64,000 bases of DNA from a delta proteobacterium MLS_D (lineage in GTDB: Bacteria; Desulfobacterota; Syntrophia; Syntrophales; UBA2210), in NCBI GenBank assembly GCA_002030015.1, contig LQBH01000001.1:1-64000 (forward strand), in the 5' to 3' direction. The position numbers and the translations under genes are program-made. Positions 1 through 7,084 of the stretch are shown here, one piece after another. Numbering within the stretch: position 1 is the first letter of the stretch; every line of letters begins with the position of its first letter. The notes under the pieces are model-generated. The model saw nothing but the letters and a program-made list of their open reading frames with translations. It was not told where the DNA came from and did not search any database.

Positions 1-941
1 CCCTTGTAAATATAACGTTCCAACAGGCGATGATACGTCGTCCAGGAAGAATCATCGGCCGACTCGTTCATGTGGTACTGGAAGGCGTTCATTTTCGCGT
101 CCAGGTCGTCGGCGAAATTAACCATGAGGGCTTCCAGGGTTTTGGGACGTTTCGGCGATCCGAACTCAAGCAGGCCGTGATGACTTAACAGGATATGCCT
201 GAGTTCCAGGGCGAGCTGCTCAGGAAAATCACTAAGCTGCTGAATGATGCGATCGATTATTTCGACTCCCCGTACGATGTGTCCCACCAGTCTTCCTTCA
301 TCGGTGTAATCGATTATTGTGGCAAAGGAGAGTTCGTCTATCTTTCCGATATCGTGCAGGGTGCCGCCCGCTATGAGGAGATCCCGGTTGACACCTTCAT
401 AATGGCTGGAAATCAGGTCAAGGAGACGTACCACCGACAGCGTGTGCTCGAGAAGCCCGCCGATGTAGGCGTGATGAAAACCTTTTGCCGCCGGTGCCCG
501 TTTGAAAGCGCCGGCGATATAGTCGTCTGCGAAAGTTGTCTCCAGGAGCTTCCTGAGAGAGGGGTTTTCAACCGTGCTCATGATCGATCCGAGGGCGTTG
601 AACATTTCATCGATGTCATAGGGCGAAGCGGGCGAGAAATCAGCAGGATTTATGTGGAAATCATCCACGGGCAGGCATTCGAAAATGGACAGTTGCAGTT
701 CGTTTCTGAAACTCACGACACGTGCCTGCACTTCTATGATGTCACCCTTCTCAAAACGTTCGCTTACGGAGAGGGCGTTTTCCCACACCCGGCCCTCCAC
801 TTCGCCAGTCCTGTCGCGCAGGCGTAAACTGAGATAGGGATTTCCTTTCTGCGACACGGCCAGGTTTTTCCCCGTCACAAGAAACACATCCCGTACCTTG
901 TCTCCGGCGCTGATGTCTTTAACAAAAACAGATTTATTCAT
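1..941 (-). CDS. yhaM: YhaM-type 3'-5' exoribonuclease (OB fold + HD domain), 3' end cut by window
   Basis: Read on the minus strand from ATG 941-939 to the window edge, this gives 313 codons without a stop, so the gene is nearly complete (the family is about 310-330 residues). Residues 1-90 look like an OB-fold nucleic-acid-binding domain. Residues 150-290 are an HD phosphohydrolase domain with HHAY, LLEHT and a metal-binding LHDIGK (H196, D197). YhaM/CBF1 proteins are metal-dependent 3'-5' exonucleases of RNA and single-stranded DNA. Its ATG overlaps the fdhD stop by 4 bp, so it is probably the last gene of a selB-fdhD-yhaM transcript. The family call is firm; the in vivo substrate is inferred. 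Confidence 0.86.
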   Translation of the reverse strand, partial: MNKSVFVKDISAGDKVRDVFLVTGKNLAVSQKGNPYLSLRLRDRTGEVEGRVWENALSVSERFEKGDIIEVQARVVSFRNELQLSIFECLPVDDFHINPADFSPASPYDIDEMFNALGSIMSTVENPSLRKLLETTFADDYIAGAFKRAPAAKGFHHAYIGGLLEHTLSVVRLLDLISSHYEGVNRDLLIAGGTLHDIGKIDELSFATIIDYTDEGRLVGHIVRGVEIIDRIIQQLSDFPEQLALELRHILLSHHGLLEFGSPKRPKTLEALMVNFADDLDAKMNAFQYHMNESADDSSWTTYHRLLERYIYK

Positions 942-1666
942 GGTTCAAATATAACCCTTCTTTCGTGAGTATACACTTGCAACCCGCCGTTTCTGACATA
1001 GCCGACGAGAGTAATTCCCGCCTTCTCGGCCAGGTTGACGGCGCCCGATGTAGGGGCCGAATGGGAAATAAGCAAGGGGAATCCGCCGGTCAGCATTTTT
1101 CCCACGATCTCCGCCGACATGCGGCCCGTGGTAACGATGCAGCAGTTTCCGCTGTTGATCCTGTTCATGAGCGAATAGCCGATGAGCATGTCAATAGTGT
1201 TGTTGCGTCCTATATCCTCCCGTGTGCAAATAATGCCGGATGTCCCGGCCAAAGCCGAACAATGGGTCCCCCGGGTGATTTCATGTATGTTCGATGAATC
1301 AAGCAACCGGTTCATGAGATCGATGGTTTCTTTCGCCGTTATGGTCAATTCAGTATCTCCGAACGCTTCAGGCGGAACGGGTACTCTTTTTCCGGTGCCG
1401 GCCGGCGCAGTGGTCAGTCGGACCTGCGGAGGGGACGCCTGTATCTCCATGGTTTGAATATCATCGAATAAATCAATTATTCCAGCGGTTTTTAGATATC
1501 CGAGAACCAGCTCTTCCAATGATATGCCGCTGCATGCGATTTCCCCGACGAGGATATCATTGACGTGTACCTTCAGCGAAACCTCGCCCGCGACGGGAAT
1601 GACGGTTCGTTCCATCCGTCCTTCCGCGTACCGTACGGCCGGTTTTTCGACAACGGGATTCTTCAT
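938..1666 (-). CDS. fdhD: FdhD-like formate dehydrogenase accessory protein, lacking the usual CxxC
   Basis: This 242-residue protein has the FdhD C-terminal half: EDIGR at 150-154, TTGRMS at 179-184 and SHSAPTS at 201-207. FdhD passes sulfur from IscS to the molybdenum or tungsten cofactor so that formate dehydrogenase becomes active. In well-studied members the sulfur relay uses a CGxCG motif. Here that place (about residues 86-93) reads TAPAGTGK and no CxxC occurs anywhere; the cysteines are 45, 136, 147, 175 and 176. The GRHN motif reads GRNN. The stop of selB overlaps its start by 4 bp, linking selenocysteine insertion to formate dehydrogenase maturation. Family assignment is secure; sulfur-transfer ability is uncertain. 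Confidence 0.88.
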   Translation of the reverse strand: MKNPVVEKPAVRYAEGRMERTVIPVAGEVSLKVHVNDILVGEIACSGISLEELVLGYLKTAGIIDLFDDIQTMEIQASPPQVRLTTAPAGTGKRVPVPPEAFGDTELTITAKETIDLMNRLLDSSNIHEITRGTHCSALAGTSGIICTREDIGRNNTIDMLIGYSLMNRINSGNCCIVTTGRMSAEIVGKMLTGGFPLLISHSAPTSGAVNLAEKAGITLVGYVRNGGLQVYTHERRVIFEP

Positions 1667-3582
1667 ATCTTCTCTTTCTCCCGCAGGATTCGGTCGTTCC
1701 CGACGCGGATCGTCAGATTCGTCTTGTCAAAATATTCCATGAGGGGAATGACGTATTTCCGTGATAATCCCGTTAGTTCCTTGAAATCAGACGGCGAAAA
1801 GGGGGTTTTCTCCAGAAGTTTTTTGCGGTAATCGGATCGCAGCCTTTCAAGCGCGGTGCGTTCAAAAAACATGTCGTCGTTGAGTTTAACGAGAGTACCC
1901 TGATCGAGAAGTACCTGAAGCACTATTTTAACGTCAGCGTTCTTTCCTTCGGACCAGCTCAGAATCTCTTTTGTCGAAGGAGGGGCCAGGCCCGCCTCGC
2001 GGTAGCGTTGTGAGATGGTATCCTTCAGTGCTCCCATGCCTTCGTCGAGACGGACGTTGTGATGGGCGCCTGTCACAGTATCCCGCTCGACGGTGAGCAA
2101 TTCCCGGTTTTCCAGGTCAAGCAGGGCTTTGTTGAAAAGCTTCTGGGTGATGCCGATGCCCAGCGAAATCCGGACCTCCTCTTTTGCCGGTCCTTTCTTC
2201 AGGGGGAAACGACGATGGTAATCCTCGACGAATGCCCTGATCTTTTCCATGAGTTTTTCGTATTCACTCCAGGCGATGGCCTGTTGTTCATCCCGATCCA
2301 CCAGGAGCGCTTCCTTTCGGGAAAAAAGGTCTTCCAGGACGAGCCGTTGCCGGGAATGTGGAATGCCGGTACGGGTGACCAGGCGGTTCAACGGTATGCC
2401 TTGAAGCCCCGTTCTCTGAAGAATGATCTTCGTTTTTTCGGCGTCGTTTCCCCGATCGAGCAGTACAGGTTCTTCCGGGGCCGCGTTGGATCGCTTTTTC
2501 GGTTTTACCGCGTACGGATCGATTACGTATCCGCCGCCTATCGTGGTTATCGGCGAGTAACTGCGTATGACAAAGCGATCTCCGGTCATGGCGACGGCCG
2601 GGGTTTCCAGAATGACCTGTGCATAGGTCTCTTCGCCGGGCGCCAGTTCGTTCCGATCTCCCAGGTGGATACGGGCCATGAGTTCGGCCGTTCCCAGGTG
2701 GAATCTGACAGGTGCCCGATTTTTCAATGCCTTTCGTGCACCGGCCAGGTGTTTGAGAAAAATGTCCATTCGCATGGTCGGTTCGAATATGTCGGGATGC
2801 GTAATCGTGTCTCCGCGCCCGATCGCTTCCTTGCTGACGCCCTGAAAATTAACGGCGGTTCTGAATCCCGCTTCCGAAAAGGGCCGGGATTCCTTATGAA
2901 CCTGAATTCCACGTACCTTCGTGGTCAGACCCGACGGCAGAACGGATACCGTGTCCCCCACGGCGACCTTTCCCGCCACAAGAGTTCCGGTGACGACGGT
3001 TCCGAATCCCTTCATGGTAAAAACCCTGTCAACGGGAAGTCTGAAAATGTCGGGTGTTGATTTTGTTTCTGTTTCAAGGACAAGCGTGCGCAGGGCCCCC
3101 AGAAAATCAGACAATCCCTCGCCCGTCTGGGCGCAGAGAGGGATAATCGGAGCGTTTTCAAGGAATGAGCCTTCGAGAAAGGTATGAATATCGTCGAGCA
3201 CAAGGTCGAGCCAGTCTTTGTCCACCAAGTCTGTTTTTGTGAGGGCCACCAGTCCCAGCCTCACGTTCAGAAGTTCACAGATGCTGAGATGTTCTCTTGT
3301 CTGGGGCATGACGCCTTCGTCGGCGGCGATTACCAGGGCCACCATGTCGATACCGGCGGCCCCGGCCACCATGTTCTTGACAAACCGCTCATGGCCGGGA
3401 ACATCCACGACGCCGACCAGGGTTTCCTCGTCGAGCTTGAGCGGTGCAAAACCCAGCTCGATGGTGATGCCCCGCTTTTTTTCTTCTTTCAGGCGGTCTG
3501 TGTCGATATCCGTCAATGCTTTGACAAGGGTTGTTTTTCCATGATCCACATGGCCCGCCGTTCCCAGTACAATATGTTTCAT
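1663..3582 (-). CDS. selB: Selenocysteine-specific translation elongation factor SelB
   Basis: SelB delivers selenocysteyl-tRNA to UGA codons marked by a SECIS hairpin. This 639-residue protein has the translational GTPase motifs GHVDHGKT (10-17), DVPGHE (60-65) and TKTD (115-118), then EF-Tu-like beta-barrel domains and a long C-terminal region of winged-helix type that in the family binds SECIS RNA. The length fits bacterial SelB (about 610-640). It is the first gene of a minus-strand group with fdhD and yhaM. Neither selA, selD nor a selenocysteine tRNA was found in the window, so those must lie elsewhere. Its presence implies the organism makes selenoproteins. Confidence 0.95.
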   Translation of the reverse strand: MKHIVLGTAGHVDHGKTTLVKALTDIDTDRLKEEKKRGITIELGFAPLKLDEETLVGVVDVPGHERFVKNMVAGAAGIDMVALVIAADEGVMPQTREHLSICELLNVRLGLVALTKTDLVDKDWLDLVLDDIHTFLEGSFLENAPIIPLCAQTGEGLSDFLGALRTLVLETETKSTPDIFRLPVDRVFTMKGFGTVVTGTLVAGKVAVGDTVSVLPSGLTTKVRGIQVHKESRPFSEAGFRTAVNFQGVSKEAIGRGDTITHPDIFEPTMRMDIFLKHLAGARKALKNRAPVRFHLGTAELMARIHLGDRNELAPGEETYAQVILETPAVAMTGDRFVIRSYSPITTIGGGYVIDPYAVKPKKRSNAAPEEPVLLDRGNDAEKTKIILQRTGLQGIPLNRLVTRTGIPHSRQRLVLEDLFSRKEALLVDRDEQQAIAWSEYEKLMEKIRAFVEDYHRRFPLKKGPAKEEVRISLGIGITQKLFNKALLDLENRELLTVERDTVTGAHHNVRLDEGMGALKDTISQRYREAGLAPPSTKEILSWSEGKNADVKIVLQVLLDQGTLVKLNDDMFFERTALERLRSDYRKKLLEKTPFSPSDFKELTGLSRKYVIPLMEYFDKTNLTIRVGNDRILREKEKI

Positions 3583-3856
3583 GGAGCGATAAGCCTTCCG
3601 TGGTATTTAAATAAAAATGCGGAATCGCCTTGCTTCGGAGGGGTCCTCCGTTCCTGGACCGAGGTGAAACGCTACCAGAATATCATCGTTTATACAACTT
3701 GAAAACTCAGTACATCGCGGCATTCCGACGATCGGAACAAATTACGTTGTCGCCGCGGCAGGCGGGAATAGTTCCTGTAAAGAGATGATGGCCTGTCCAC
3801 TCTGGTGAATGCGAACATTTTTGTAAATTGAGGTTCCCTGTGATATTAACTTTTTC
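3583..3856. other. Divergent intergenic region selB / ruvX
   Basis: This 274-bp gap separates minus-strand selB from plus-strand ruvX and should hold both promoters. A short inverted repeat CGGAGG-GGT-CCTCCG lies at 3636-3650. I could not identify a convincing -35/-10 pair for either gene, nor a tRNA. Confidence 0.5.
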
Positions 3857-4306
3857 ATGCGGTTATTGGGCCTTGACTACGGAACACGGCGCATCGGCGT
3901 GGCGGTCAGCGACGAGCTGGGCATTACGGCTCAGTCCCTGTGCGTTATAGTTCGTAAGACAACAGCGACTGATCTGGATAAGATTGCCGGTATAGCGCGG
4001 GAAAGGGGTGTTTCAGCGATCGTGATCGGATATCCCCGCAGGCTGGACGGGACCGAGGGCGTCGAATGTGAACGGGTCACGCGGTTTGCCGGGTGCCTTG
4101 AATCCAGGTGCGGTCTCCCTGTAATCCCCTGGGATGAACGTTTCACGACTCGTGACGCCGAAGCACTACTGCTCGAGGCCGACATGAGCCGGAAAAAGAG
4201 AAAAAAGGTAATCGACAGGGTGGCGGCGGCGCTTATTCTCCAGGGATATATGGACTCGATAAAAGACACGCCGACGGCCGCGCGGACCGGTGATGAAGAC
4301 AGGTAA
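3857..4306 (+). CDS. ruvX: RuvX/YqgF family RNase H-fold nuclease
   Basis: This 149-residue protein starts with the family signature LGLDYGTRRIGVAVSD, which contains the first catalytic Asp (D7), and later carries the conserved PWDERFTT segment. YqgF/RuvX proteins take part in 16S rRNA 5' end processing and have been described as Holliday junction resolvase-like; the rRNA role is the better supported one in E. coli. Length is typical (about 140-150). The stop codon overlaps the start of mltG, so the two are probably co-translated. In many bacteria ruvX sits beside mltG, which supports the call. Confidence 0.92.
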   Translation: MRLLGLDYGTRRIGVAVSDELGITAQSLCVIVRKTTATDLDKIAGIARERGVSAIVIGYPRRLDGTEGVECERVTRFAGCLESRCGLPVIPWDERFTTRDAEALLLEADMSRKKRKKVIDRVAAALILQGYMDSIKDTPTAARTGDEDR

Positions 4307-5303
4307 AATAATTATAATCATCTTTGCGGTTATTCTGGTTGTCGGTATCGCCCTCGCCTCGTTTGGTTTCCACCGATACGCGAACAGTCCCCTCAATCCT
4401 GCCGCGGGGACAACCGTTATCAATATTCCAAGAGGGGCATCTTTCGTCGATATAGCCGAACTGCTTGAACGTAAAGGGATCCTTCGCCACCGGAGGGTCT
4501 TCAGCCTGATTGCCCGGGCGCTGGAATTTCACCGGGACCTTAAGGCCGGCGAGTACGAAATATCTGGCTCCGCCACACCGCTGGATCTGCTCGAACAATT
4601 GAGAAAGGGGGTGGTCAAGGAGTATCTGGTTACCGTTCCCGAAGGATTTTCGATGAAACAGACGGCGGACTGTTTCGCGGCTCAGGGCCTGGCGGACCGC
4701 GAAATTTTCCTTTCCCTTGTCGAAGATCGTGACTTTCTGTCATCACTCGGTATTGAAGCCGAAAGCGCGGAAGGATACCTCTTCCCGGATACGTACCGGG
4801 TGACGCGTTCAAATGATGAAGCGGCGATTATTCGATTAATGGTACGCTGTTTCCGGCAAGCCCTGCCGCCGGATGTAAGCGCAAAATCGGAGCGGCTCAA
4901 ATATTCCCTGCACGGAATCATTACCATCGCGTCACTCATTGAAAAAGAGGCCACACTGGATGAGGAAAAACCTCTCATTTCGGCAGTTTTTCACAACCGC
5001 CTAAAAAGGGGAATGCGCCTGCAGAGCGATCCCACCGTTGTGTACCAGGTCGATGATTTTAAGGGAAAAATCAGGAAACAGGACCTGCTGCGTGAAACGC
5101 CGTACAACACCTATCTCATTTCAGGGCTTCCTCCAGGCCCTATATGCAATCCGGGCGCTGCTTCGATCAAGGCGGCCCTGAATCCAGCCTCGGTGGACTA
5201 CCTGTATTTCGTTGCCAAAAATGATGGGACGCATCATTTTTCGTCGAATCTTTCCGATCACAACAAAGCCGTCATAAAATATCAGATTAAAAGGAAAAAA
5301 TAA
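4293..5303 (+). CDS. mltG: Endolytic murein transglycosylase MltG
   Basis: MltG is an inner-membrane lytic transglycosylase thought to end growing glycan strands. The protein (336 residues from ATG 4293; GTG 4290 is possible) has one N-terminal membrane segment at about residues 5-27, then a LysM-like region, then the YceG catalytic domain with LIEKEAT, whose first Glu is the catalytic residue, and the conserved segments SAVFHNRL and LQSDPTVVYQ. Length matches E. coli MltG (340). It overlaps ruvX by 14 bp. It lies just upstream of the mraZ promoter, so the cell wall theme begins here, although it belongs to the preceding transcript. Confidence 0.94.
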   Translation: MKTGKIIIIIFAVILVVGIALASFGFHRYANSPLNPAAGTTVINIPRGASFVDIAELLERKGILRHRRVFSLIARALEFHRDLKAGEYEISGSATPLDLLEQLRKGVVKEYLVTVPEGFSMKQTADCFAAQGLADREIFLSLVEDRDFLSSLGIEAESAEGYLFPDTYRVTRSNDEAAIIRLMVRCFRQALPPDVSAKSERLKYSLHGIITIASLIEKEATLDEEKPLISAVFHNRLKRGMRLQSDPTVVYQVDDFKGKIRKQDLLRETPYNTYLISGLPPGPICNPGAASIKAALNPASVDYLYFVAKNDGTHHFSSNLSDHNKAVIKYQIKRKK

Positions 5304-5312
5304 CTTTTTTGC

Positions 5313-5341
5313 TTGACAAAGAACTGGCCCCTCTCTATAGT
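5313..5341 (+). promoter_or_regulatory. Sigma-70-type promoter of the mraZ/dcw cluster
   Basis: A perfect -35 TTGACA (5313-5318) and a -10 TATAGT (5336-5341) are separated by exactly 17 bp. The expected start of transcription, near 5348, lies at the edge of the triple MraZ-type repeat, which is the arrangement known for mraZ operons. This is the best promoter seen in the window. Confidence 0.85.
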
Positions 5342-5349
5342 CGAACCTG

Positions 5350-5376
5350 GTGGAGCAAAGTGGATGAATGTGGAGG
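5350..5376 (+). promoter_or_regulatory. MraZ box: three direct GTGGA repeats with 10-bp period
   Basis: GTGGA occurs at 5350, 5360 and 5370, exactly one helical turn apart. In E. coli, MraZ represses its own operon by binding TGGGN repeats with 5-nt spacers between promoter and start codon; the spacing and place match, with TGGAN in place of TGGGN. The last repeat runs into the GGAGGAGG ribosome-binding site, so bound MraZ would sit over the start of the message. Autoregulation is inferred from this layout. Confidence 0.8.
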
Positions 5377-5388
5377 AGGCTTGGAACT

Positions 5389-5835
5389 TTGTCAGTTTTC
5401 AGGGGCCGTTACTACCACAGTATTGACGAGAAGGGCAGGATAATATTTCCCGCGAAGCTTTGCGATATTTTCGCGGAGCATTATGACAACCGGCTGGTCA
5501 TTACGAGCTGGGACGGATATCTCCTCGTCTTTCCCTATGCCGAGTGGACGGTCATTGAAGAAAAAATGTTTCAACAGTCCATTATCCGCAAGGAAGTCCG
5601 TGAATTTCAACGTCTTTTCATGTCAGGGGCCGTGGATTGCACACTGGATTCCCAGAGGCGGATTCTCATTCCGCCATCACTGAGAAGAGACGCCGGCCTC
5701 GAACGGGATATCGTAACGGCTGGAATGGGTCGAAGCATTGAAATTTGGGATAAGGACCACTTTGAGGCCGCCCTGGAAAAAACAAGCAGGAACGTGGAGC
5801 TGTACAGTCAATATATCGCCGACCTGGGAATATAG
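5389..5835 (+). CDS. mraZ: Division/cell wall cluster transcriptional regulator MraZ
   Basis: MraZ is a DNA-binding protein with two SpoVT/AbrB-like repeats that assembles into rings and represses the dcw operon. The protein (148 residues) begins with the usual SVFRGRYYHSIDEKGRI, and the second repeat contains VDCTLDSQRRILIPPSLR. The TTG at 5389 was chosen as start because GGAGGAGG at 5372-5379 sits 9 nt before it; an in-frame ATG at 5368 would lie inside the operator repeats and has no ribosome-binding site. rsmH starts 4 bp after its stop. Confidence 0.93.
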   Translation: MSVFRGRYYHSIDEKGRIIFPAKLCDIFAEHYDNRLVITSWDGYLLVFPYAEWTVIEEKMFQQSIIRKEVREFQRLFMSGAVDCTLDSQRRILIPPSLRRDAGLERDIVTAGMGRSIEIWDKDHFEAALEKTSRNVELYSQYIADLGI

Positions 5836-5839
5836 GCGA

Positions 5840-6781
5840 ATGGAGGATTGCTTTCACACGCCTGTCATGCTTGACGAGGCGGTCGGTTCACTTAACCCGA
5901 GACAGGGGGGGGTTTACGTGGACGGTACGCTGGGAGGCGGAGGGCACGCACGTGAAATTCTTCGACGTTCTTCGCCGGACGGAATTCTTGTTGGAATCGA
6001 CCGGGATGATGAGGCCCTTGAGCAAGCTCGGCAGACTCTGAAAGTTTTCGGCGGCCGGGCGATTCTCATAAAGGGTAATTTCAGGGATATCAAGGAGATC
6101 GTTTCTCGACTGTTGCCGGGTTATGTCGACGGTATTCTTTTCGATCTCGGCGTTTCATCTCACCATCTTGAGACGGCTTCCCGGGGGTTCAGTTTCAGCA
6201 AGGACGGACCGCTCGATATGCGAATGAATCAGCAGGATGAACTGAATGCATTCCATATTGTCAATACCTGGGCGGAACCCCGTCTCAAGGAGATTTTGCG
6301 GGAATTCGGCGAGGAGCGGTTCGCCGGGAAAATAGCCCGAACGATTGTTCGGGTGCGGAAAAATTCACCCGTGAAAACGACGGGCGAACTTGCTTCTATC
6401 GTGGAAAAGGCCCTGGGACCGCGGGCCCGAAGAGAGAAAATTCATCCCGCCACCAGAACGTTCCAGGCACTCCGAATATGCGTTAATCGCGAACTGGATG
6501 ATCTGCCCCCGGCCATCGAGGGTGCAATCGATGTCCTGACCCCCGGAAGAGGGCGTTTCACCGTTATTTCATTTCATTCACTCGAGGACAGGATCGTGAA
6601 ACGTCTGTTTCGGGGGTCCGAACGACGCTGTGTCTGTCCTCCCGATTTTCCCGTGTGCGTCTGCGGGAGAAAAGGGGTTGTAAAGGTACTGACCAGGAGG
6701 GTTGTAAAACCCGGGCCGGATGAAATAGGGCGAAACCCGCGGGCCGCAAGTGCGCGGCTCCGAACGGTGGAGAAGCTGTGA
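5840..6781 (+). CDS. rsmH: 16S rRNA (cytosine1402-N4)-methyltransferase RsmH
   Basis: RsmH (MraW) methylates N4 of C1402 in the decoding centre of 16S rRNA with S-adenosylmethionine. The protein (313 residues, typical) shows the SAM-binding motif VDGTLGGGGHA near the N-terminus, FDLGVSSHHLE in the middle and the C-terminal FHSLEDRIVKR. The ATG at 5840 follows the mraZ stop by 4 bp; the frame is open further upstream inside mraZ, but the family N-terminus (HTPVMLDEAV) fits this start. Its place right after mraZ is the standard dcw order. Confidence 0.95.
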   Translation: MEDCFHTPVMLDEAVGSLNPRQGGVYVDGTLGGGGHAREILRRSSPDGILVGIDRDDEALEQARQTLKVFGGRAILIKGNFRDIKEIVSRLLPGYVDGILFDLGVSSHHLETASRGFSFSKDGPLDMRMNQQDELNAFHIVNTWAEPRLKEILREFGEERFAGKIARTIVRVRKNSPVKTTGELASIVEKALGPRARREKIHPATRTFQALRICVNRELDDLPPAIEGAIDVLTPGRGRFTVISFHSLEDRIVKRLFRGSERRCVCPPDFPVCVCGRKGVVKVLTRRVVKPGPDEIGRNPRAASARLRTVEKL

Positions 6782-6784
6782 GTC

Positions 6785-7084
6785 ATGACGGTGGAAGTCG
6801 GCATAAGACAGCGGAAGACGCTCCGTTTATCACATGTTGTCGTCGGCGTAATGACGATCATGGTTGTCGCCCTGGTCTACGTATGGTTCCAGGTGAACAC
6901 AACGAGGATCAATTACGCCATAGCGCGGGAAATGCAGTTGCAGGAACGGCTGATTGAAGAAGGCAGGCAACTGAAAATGGAAATCGAAGTACTGGAATCA
7001 CCGCGGCGGATTGAAACAATAGCGAAAGAAACGCTGGAGATGAACTATCCCCGAAGTGACCAGGTGGTGTTGCTCGATGAGTAG
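6785..7084 (+). CDS. ftsL: Cell division protein FtsL
   Basis: FtsL is a small bitopic membrane protein that forms a complex with FtsB and FtsQ in the divisome. The 99-residue product has a short cytoplasmic N-terminus, one membrane segment at about residues 17-36, and a periplasmic heptad-like coiled coil (about 40-80) ending in the RIETIAKETLEM-type segment common in FtsL. Sequence is poorly conserved in this family, so the call depends on size, topology and position between rsmH and ftsI. The ftsI start lies inside its last codons. Confidence 0.85.
   Translation: MTVEVGIRQRKTLRLSHVVVGVMTIMVVALVYVWFQVNTTRINYAIAREMQLQERLIEEGRQLKMEIEVLESPRRIETIAKETLEMNYPRSDQVVLLDE

Noticed and set aside
3583..3856. 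Selenocysteine tRNA or selA near selB
   Set aside because: The gap was read on both strands for a long-acceptor tRNA and none folds; no selA frame is present.
5368..5388. ATG 5368 as the start of mraZ
   Set aside because: It lies inside the operator repeats, has no ribosome-binding site, and the residues it adds do not fit the MraZ N-terminus.
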